DNA from: Chromera velia
Taxonomy: Eukaryota > Sar > Chromeraceae
Assembly: GCA_018398765.1 (NCBI GenBank)
Contig: JAHBMJ010003155.1
Span: forward strand, 1 to 12,797
Length of the DNA stretch: 12,797 nt
Reading direction: 5' to 3'
Below the pieces are notes generated by a model. That model was not told the DNA's origin. It searched no databases and saw only the letters and a list, made by a program, of their open reading frames with translations. Both the position numbers and the translations under genes were made by a program. This document shows positions 8,815 to 12,797 of the stretch, in pieces; position 1 is the stretch's first letter, and each line of letters begins with the position of its first letter.

Positions 8815-8835
8815 AGAATATAGGAATAAGTACTA

Positions 8836-9388
8836 TGTTATCTGACTCCAAAGATAGCAAGAAGGGTGCAGGATCAGAAGGTTTCTACGTGAGACGAAGA
8901 AAGAAGAACTGTCAATCTAGGGTACTGCTTCAAGTTAATCAAACTAGATTTGAAACGGCTAAAAAAATCAATCTATCGATTTTCGTGCTGCAATTTTATG
9001 GATGCGCGAACTTCCGGGGCCTCGGAATGTCTTAATCTGAAGTTGATCGCCGTAGCCTCCGACCCGACGTCTTTAGTCCCGCGCATCGCCTTTTATGCTT
9101 CGTAGGTCGGCGCCGCCCTGCGCGCTGCCCTTTCTATCCTCAGGGCTGAAGGATCTTAGGGCGACGTCCATGTAAAGACGTAAGCAAGGTAACGATTAAA
9201 AATATACAATCAATATTTTTAATCGACCACAGCTTGTCCACAGCATGCGTCGCCCTCGCGGCTTGCCGTGACCCTCCGTCAAGACGTAAATATCTAGGGT
9301 CCAGGATCTGTAGAGCTTAAAGCTCGGAATGGAGTCGGCTTGGGAGCTAAAATGCAGTGCGAGCGCTTTCCCGGGCCATTCAGACTGA
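8836..9388. other. Spacer between retroelement and purine gene; no gene seen
   Basis: No credible coding frame, tRNA or rRNA is visible. The composition differs from both neighbours, with AT-rich and CpG-rich patches alternating. It holds the perfect hairpin at 9193-9225, a second spaced inverted repeat (ACGTCTTTA at 9067-9075 and TAAAGACGT at 9173-9181), and near-copies of TCCGGGGCCTCGG at about 9014 and 9402. It may contain the 5' LTR of the minus-strand element, the promoter of the plus-strand purine gene, or both. I cannot place a TATA box or start site with confidence. Confidence 0.5.
9193..9225. repeat. Perfect 13-bp inverted repeat with 7-nt loop
   Basis: CGATTAAAAATAT at 9193-9205 and its exact reverse complement ATATTTTTAATCG at 9213-9225 flank the loop ACAATCA. 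It is an AT-rich stem in a GC-rich setting. There is no T-tract typical of a bacterial terminator and the genome is eukaryotic. It could be a cruciform, the centre of a small palindromic element, or a dyad protein-binding site. Confidence 0.9.
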
Positions 9389-9706
9389 GTGAACGAAGAC
9401 TTTCCGGGGCTCGGCGTCATCATGCCGGCCGTCTCCTTTACTTGTAACCTTATTCCGTCCGAAGCCAACTCTCTGTCGAAGAAAGATTCTCAGACAGGTG
9501 AAGTTCATGGAGAGACAGCTGGAGTGTCTGATCTTCCGTCCTCCCGCCGTCTGACAGAGGACTCACAAGAAACTTATCGATTTGTCGGTCTTCATTCGCC
9601 TGTCACCAATCAATCGAAGGTGTGCCGTCTCCTCCCGCTACAGCTTCCCGGGCGAGGTGTGGGGAGACCCAAAGCGTGGAGGGAAGGCGCATCCAAGTAC
9701 GACACG
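9389..9706 (+). other. Open in-frame region upstream of the purine gene start (possible N-terminal extension or 5' UTR)
   Basis: The frame of exon 1 is open upstream for 106 codons, from an ATG at 9389, with a further in-frame ATG at 9422. The translation (start MNEDFPGLGVIMPAVSFTCN) has Ser/Arg-rich stretches and no recognisable domain. It could be a transit peptide, but the ATG at 9707 has a good context (A at -3, G at +4) and begins right before the conserved first strand. I therefore treat this as probable 5' UTR. Confidence 0.35.
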
Positions 9707-11497
9707 ATGGCGGCAACTCTTCCTAAACTGATCATCTTTGCGTCTGGAACAAAAGATGGTCTGTCACAGAGAGAGTGAGGGTGATACCTCTCTTCCCATG
9801 TTCTCGTCTTTGTTAACTTTCCCCGATTCGCTTTCGGTCAAAAACACGTTTCCTCTCATGCTGGTCCGCCCTATTTGATCACAGCTTGCTCTTGCTGAGG
9901 ACAATGGGCTACCGGATTGCCTGAGTGTCGCCCTTCCTGAACGGAATGTTTCTCAGTCTGCCTCAATCTCCCTCCCCCCCTTCACCATTTGTGTGCGCAT
10001 CCATGTGTGTTCATGCTCTTGAGTTCTAGCCACCTTGCCCCGTGCTTCTCTTTATTCCCTCGTGAGTCCTTGCTCATTCCTCCGCGGCCCCGTGATTTCA
10101 TTTATCGATGCTTCGACGGCAGGAGTTTTTAGGTTGGAACGGTACTCTAGCAGGTCTGTGTGTATAAAAGAAATGCTTGTACAACTTTCTTTCGATGTAT
10201 AGGCGGTGGATCTGGATTCGAGAAGTTGGTAGAAGCCCAGAAGGAGGGGGTGCTGAAGGCTGAAATCGTTGCTGTCGTCTCCAACTGGCCAGAGGGGGGG
10301 GTTGCACAGGTGAGGAGGTGTCTTCCTAATTTCCTGTGTGGAATCCTCATGCTAATTCTGCCCAAGAGTTCGTTCAACTTGTGTGTGCTTAGAAGCGCAT
10401 TGGAACGTGCAACTGCTTCGTCGCCCGCCTCTTGGTAGGATCATTCGGACTTTTGGATCGTGTCATCGTCGTTTTCCCATGAGCTGTGTGCAGATCGATT
10501 GGTGGTCCCTGCGATAAATTCGTTTTCCTTTTCTGTCCCGTATGAATATGTCACATAGATAGATGTGGCATTGAAACAAGGCAAAGACGGTCTGTACACA
10601 TCCAAGAGACTGGTGAAAGCCACCAAAATGCCGCTCTTGAGCCCCCAGACTTCCCTAAAGGCCCTTTCCGCTGAGTTGCATCTTCACTTGCTCCAGTTCG
10701 TCCTTCTGTGGTCTTTTGTGTGTGGACAGATCTTGCAGACCGTGTCAAGTTGTAGGTGAATCAACTTGTCTGAAATCAGAATTGGGGCCTATTCGCCTTT
10801 TCCCTTCTCTCTGTGATCTTTTCAGCGGGCTGCCCGTCTTGAAATTCCCTTCGAACATTTGGGGGCTCCCTACATTTCAGAGAAGTATCTCGCCATCTTG
10901 GAAAAATATGGGGCGGAGTGGGTCTCTCTCTCAGGTCAGGCAAGACAGGGACAAAAGGAGGGGCAGGTCCTGGATTCGCTAAGCTTTTCGCCATCTTGTT
11001 GCGTTTGTCTCTGCGTGCCTTACTTGTGTGCACTCCTCTTTGGTTCGCATCCCTCCCATTATCTGGTTTTCCCCTTTTCCCGACGACTGCCTGACCTTCT
11101 TTTTCAATTCACTGCAGGATGGCTGAAACTAGTTCCAGTATCAGACCCCCACAAAGACCCCCCCACACCGGGACTAGACCCGAAACGGTCCATCAACATC
11201 CACCCAGGCCCTCTGCCTCGGTTTGGAGGAGGGGGGATGTACGGCAAGAAGGTACACGAAGCGGTGTGGGCAGCGTTTGAGGAGGAGAAGGGCAAGGAGG
11301 GGGCTGTGAAGGGTTCTGGGCCCACCATGCACTTTGTGACTGCGGAGTATGATGAGGGCCCGGCTTTCTTTCACGTCACAGCACCCCTTGAGGAGGGAGA
11401 CGGACCCGAAGGGGTGGCCAAGAAAGTTAACGAGGTCAGATTTGATGGAGGTGTGGGGGGCTGTGTTTGTTTTATTCCGTTGGTTGCCAGGAAGGCG

Positions 11498-11534
<37 letters not shown>

Positions 11535-11610
11535 AAGAAAGAAAGAAAGAAATGAAGGCAGAGAGAATGAAACAAAAACAAGACAGACGTGACAGAGAAA
11601 GAAAGAAAAA

Positions 11611-11641
<31 letters not shown>

Positions 11642-11997
11642 AAGAAAAAAGAAAGACAGACAGAAAAAGGACAAGCAGACGGACAGGAGGAAGGAAGGGG
11701 AGGAGCAAGAAGGAAGAGAAGAAAAAAGAAAGAAGGAAGGAAGGAAGGCCGGAGGGACGGAATGACACGGAGGAGTGGCAGAGGACGCAAGGGCAGAGAC
11801 ATGGAGGGAGGGCAGTAAATGCTCGCGGTTCTGTTTGTGAAAAATGTTTGTGCGTTTTTCCACCGCTGCAGCTGGAGCACAAATGGCAAGCCTGGGCAAC
11901 TAACCTGGTGGTGAATGGGGAGATTGCCTGGGATGGGAAAGACAAAAAGAGCTTGAGGGTACCAGAGGGATACCAGTTTCTTCCACCACAACATTGA
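9707..11997 (+). CDS. purN: Phosphoribosylglycinamide formyltransferase (PurN/GART type), five exons
   Basis: Exons 9707-9758, 10203-10309, 10826-10934, 11118-11434 and 11872-11997 join in phase to 236 residues plus TGA. The enzyme transfers a formyl group from 10-formyltetrahydrofolate to glycinamide ribonucleotide, the third step of de novo purine synthesis, normally in the cytosol. Visible features: first strand and nucleotide loop KLIIFASGTKDGGGSGFEK (residues 7-25); VVSNWPEGGVAQRA; INIHPGPLPRFGG with Asn116 and His118 matching the catalytic Asn and His of E. coli PurN; and VTAEYDEGP, with Asp168 matching the catalytic Asp. The C-terminus EHKWQAWATNLVVNGEIAWDG resembles a bacterial-type subfamily. 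A Pro/Asp-rich insert of about 12 residues (96-107) follows GWLKLV. It is stand-alone, unlike the animal trifunctional GARS-AIRS-GART. All four introns begin GT and end AG. The start is supported by conserved sequence beginning seven residues later; see the open region upstream. Confidence 0.92.
9759..10202 (+). other. Intron 1 of the purine gene
   Basis: 444 nt, donor GTCTGT (weak beyond GT), acceptor GATGTATAG. It splits the Gly18 codon after its first base, inside the Gly-rich nucleotide loop. No conserved protein sequence is lost or left over at the join, which fixes the boundaries well. Confidence 0.85.
10310..10825 (+). other. Intron 2 of the purine gene
   Basis: 516 nt, donor CAG/GTGAGG, acceptor CTTTTCAG, phase 0, between Gln53 and Arg54. 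An internal open stretch near 10565-10759 does not match the protein family and is treated as intron sequence. Confidence 0.88.
10935..11117 (+). other. Intron 3 of the purine gene
   Basis: 183 nt, donor TCAG/GTCAGG, acceptor TTCACTGCAG. It splits the Gly90 codon of the conserved LSGWLKLV segment. The 3' end has a good pyrimidine tract. Confidence 0.9.
11435..11871 (+). other. Intron 4 of the purine gene, mostly purine-rich microsatellite
   Basis: 437 nt, donor GAG/GTCAGA, acceptor CCGCTGCAG, phase 0, between Glu195 and Leu196 of the VNELEHKW segment. Most of its body is the simple-repeat tract listed separately; a short pyrimidine-rich stretch precedes the acceptor. Confidence 0.9.
11491..11815 (+). 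repeat. Compound purine-rich microsatellite tract
   Basis: In order: (GC)n from about 11495, (GA)n from about 11513, (GAAA)n, (GACA)n at about 11611-11640, then GAAGG/GAAG-type repeats to about 11750 and further purine-rich sequence. The plus strand is almost free of T. The sharp strand asymmetry also creates spurious Lys/Arg/Glu frames on the plus strand and Ser/Leu/Phe frames on the minus strand. Confidence 0.93.
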
Positions 11998-12523
11998 CCT
12001 GACCGTGCACTGAGAGACAACAGGGATGAGACAAGGGGGGAGAACTTATCGTTAGTCTTTTTCACGCACGGGATGTCCGACAAACGACCAGGAAAGACTG
12101 CAAAGCCAGCCGCGAGGTGCTTCCATTGGTGTACCTGCTTCGAGGCCCGCTTTTTATCGATGATGTTTGCACTGTTGTTCGATTGATCGAAAGTATCCGA
12201 AAGCCATCGAAAGCCGCACAGGACCACACAGGGTTCAAGTTCATAGACTGAACAGATACAGTTCAGGGGCATACCGCACCGCCTCGGTACCCTTGGACCT
12301 CCGAGTCTGCGTTGGAAGAGAGACTTGGCACTAGACTTGGCAGCCATCTGTGTGACAACTACTGTGTGATTCTGTGTGCATGTTTGTCTAGATGTTTGTA
12401 AACCGCTAGGGCCACCAGGAGGGTTGATAACAGGCGGGCACCGATTTTATTGAATGAAACAACTTGAACTTTTTAAAGATGTGCTAGTCTGTTACCCACA
12501 ATTTTAACTTTTAAAGAAACTTA
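11998..12523. other. Downstream region; probable 3' UTR then intergenic; no gene supported
   Basis: No conserved domain is visible on either strand. There is no AATAAA signal close to the stop codon. A minus-strand frame starting MAAKSSAKSLFQRR at 12347 has a fair initiation context, but it soon runs antisense through exon 5 and the microsatellite intron, so I do not call it. Short GAAAGCC/ATCGAAAG echoes lie at about 12180-12220. Confidence 0.5.
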
Positions 12524-12573
12524 AATTGATTGATTGATTGATTGATATGTTCCGCCCTAGGGCCTTCCCGCTA
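12524..12573 (-). mobile_element. 5'-truncated retroposon fragment, copy A, (TCAA)n tail
   Basis: Five TTGA units (12526-12545) are followed by a 28-bp core (12546-12573) that recurs exactly at 12726-12753. After the core the two copies share nothing. On the minus strand this reads as a common 3' end followed by a (TCAA)n tail, with truncation at different 5' points. That is typical of LINE or SINE copies made by target-primed reverse transcription. Confidence 0.6.
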
Positions 12574-12617
12574 AATTAGAAAAAATCGTTATTCTTAAGA
12601 TATAATTCAAGTTCTGC

Positions 12618-12700
12618 CAAATTAATGATGATGATGATGATGTATGGGGTTAAAGCCGGTGAGCCGTATAGACTCTGGCCAACCTAGAGCGTCATACATA
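12618..12700 (-). mobile_element. Possible retroposon fragment with (CAT)n tail
   Basis: An (ATG)n microsatellite at about 12625-12642 adjoins a unique GC-richer block (GGGGTTAAAGCCGGTGAGCC and on to CATACATAGAG). On the minus strand this is a unique body ending CCCCATA followed by (CAT)n, which mimics the layout of copies A and B with a different tail. No second copy is in the window, so this rests on shape alone. Confidence 0.35.
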
Positions 12701-12705
12701 GAGTT

Positions 12706-12797
12706 TTAATTGATTGATTGATTGATATGTTCCGCCCTAGGGCCTTCCCGCTATGTCTTTCTGTCGCCAGAGCTAGCAGGGCGGGGCGTTCCCCAGC
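12706..12797 (-). mobile_element. Retroposon fragment, copy B, (TCAA)n tail, runs off window
   Basis: Four TTGA units (12710-12725) are followed by the 28-bp core shared with copy A. At least 44 further bases (12754-12797) include CTGTCGCCAGAGCTAGCAGG, absent from copy A. On the minus strand this is the longer, less truncated copy. It continues beyond the window. Confidence 0.6.

Larger units (their letters stand above)
1..8835 (-). mobile_element. LTR-retrotransposon-like polyprotein region, interrupted, 3' part beyond window
   Basis: The minus strand carries a chain of long reading frames in the order Gag-like, cysteine cluster, probable aspartic protease, 57-bp repeat linker, integrase zinc finger. 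From 8835 to 2365 the same phase stays open apart from stops at 7420 (TAG), 6049 (TGA), 5200 (TAA), 3331 (TAG) and 3292 (TAA). Translation continues sensibly across every one, so the pieces belong together. Phase changes by -1 in 2365-2461 and again between about 1100 and 1010. No reverse transcriptase is seen; it would have to lie left of position 1 or be missing. No LTR pair can be tested because the other end is outside the window. The integrase finger is the firmest identification; element class (Ty3-like integrase with copia-like order) is inference. Confidence 0.72.

Noticed and set aside
2365-8835. Stop-codon reassignment in the nuclear code
   Set aside because: All three stop triplets occur as interruptions, and the purine gene ends normally in TGA, so no single reassignment explains them.
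9067-9181. Small DNA transposon bounded by the inverted repeat ACGTCTTTA / TAAAGACGT
   Set aside because: Nine bases are too few and no target-site duplication is visible outside them.
8820-9300. tRNA or other structured RNA gene in the spacer
   Set aside because: I looked for a T-loop-like GGTTCGA box and a cloverleaf and found none.
10565-10759. Extra exon of the purine gene inside intron 2
   Set aside because: The join Gln53-Arg54 already matches the family without a gap, and the open stretch has no resemblance to the enzyme.
11472-12347. Minus-strand gene beginning MAAKSSAKS
   Set aside because: The frame runs antisense through exon 5 and the microsatellite intron of a well-supported gene; its C-terminal half is Ser/Leu/Phe simple sequence. 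A short first exon cannot be excluded.

Overview
The window reads as eukaryotic nuclear DNA from a protist or alga. It holds a protein-coding gene split by four GT-AG introns, long low-complexity tracts, microsatellites and retroposon fragments. My best guess is a chromerid-type alveolate such as Chromera. That rests on remembered similarity of the TTGA-tailed repeat at the right edge and on general gene structure, and I hold it with low confidence. No bacterial operon structure, rRNA or tRNA was found.

Layout. (1) Positions 1 to about 8835, minus strand: one large LTR-retrotransposon-like polyprotein region, read from right to left. A Pro/Ser/Gln-rich and then helical Gag-like region comes first. 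A nine-cysteine cluster with a proline-rich tail follows, then a probable retropepsin-like domain, a linker carrying eleven 57-bp tandem repeats, and finally an integrase zinc-binding domain (H-x4-H-x29-C-x2-C). The window ends just past what looks like the first catalytic Asp of the integrase core. The frame from 8835 to 2365 stays open in one phase except for five stop codons. A change of phase in the overlap 2365-2461 gives the next frame, and another between about 1100 and 1010 gives the third. The copy therefore looks recently inactivated, largely by point mutations. Reverse transcriptase is not between the protease-like and integrase parts, where a standard Ty3 element would have it. (2) 8836-9706: non-coding spacer, possibly containing the 5' LTR of the element, with a perfect 13-bp inverted repeat. 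(3) 9707-11997, plus strand: a complete five-exon gene for a stand-alone phosphoribosylglycinamide formyltransferase (PurN/GART type, 236 aa), an enzyme of de novo purine synthesis. Its last intron is a striking purine-rich microsatellite tract. (4) 11998-12797: downstream DNA with no convincing gene, ending in three tail-bearing retroposon fragments, all minus-oriented.

The retroelement and the purine gene are divergently oriented neighbours with no evident functional link. The element's 5' end would lie within about 1 kb of the purine gene's start codon, so it could influence the promoter.
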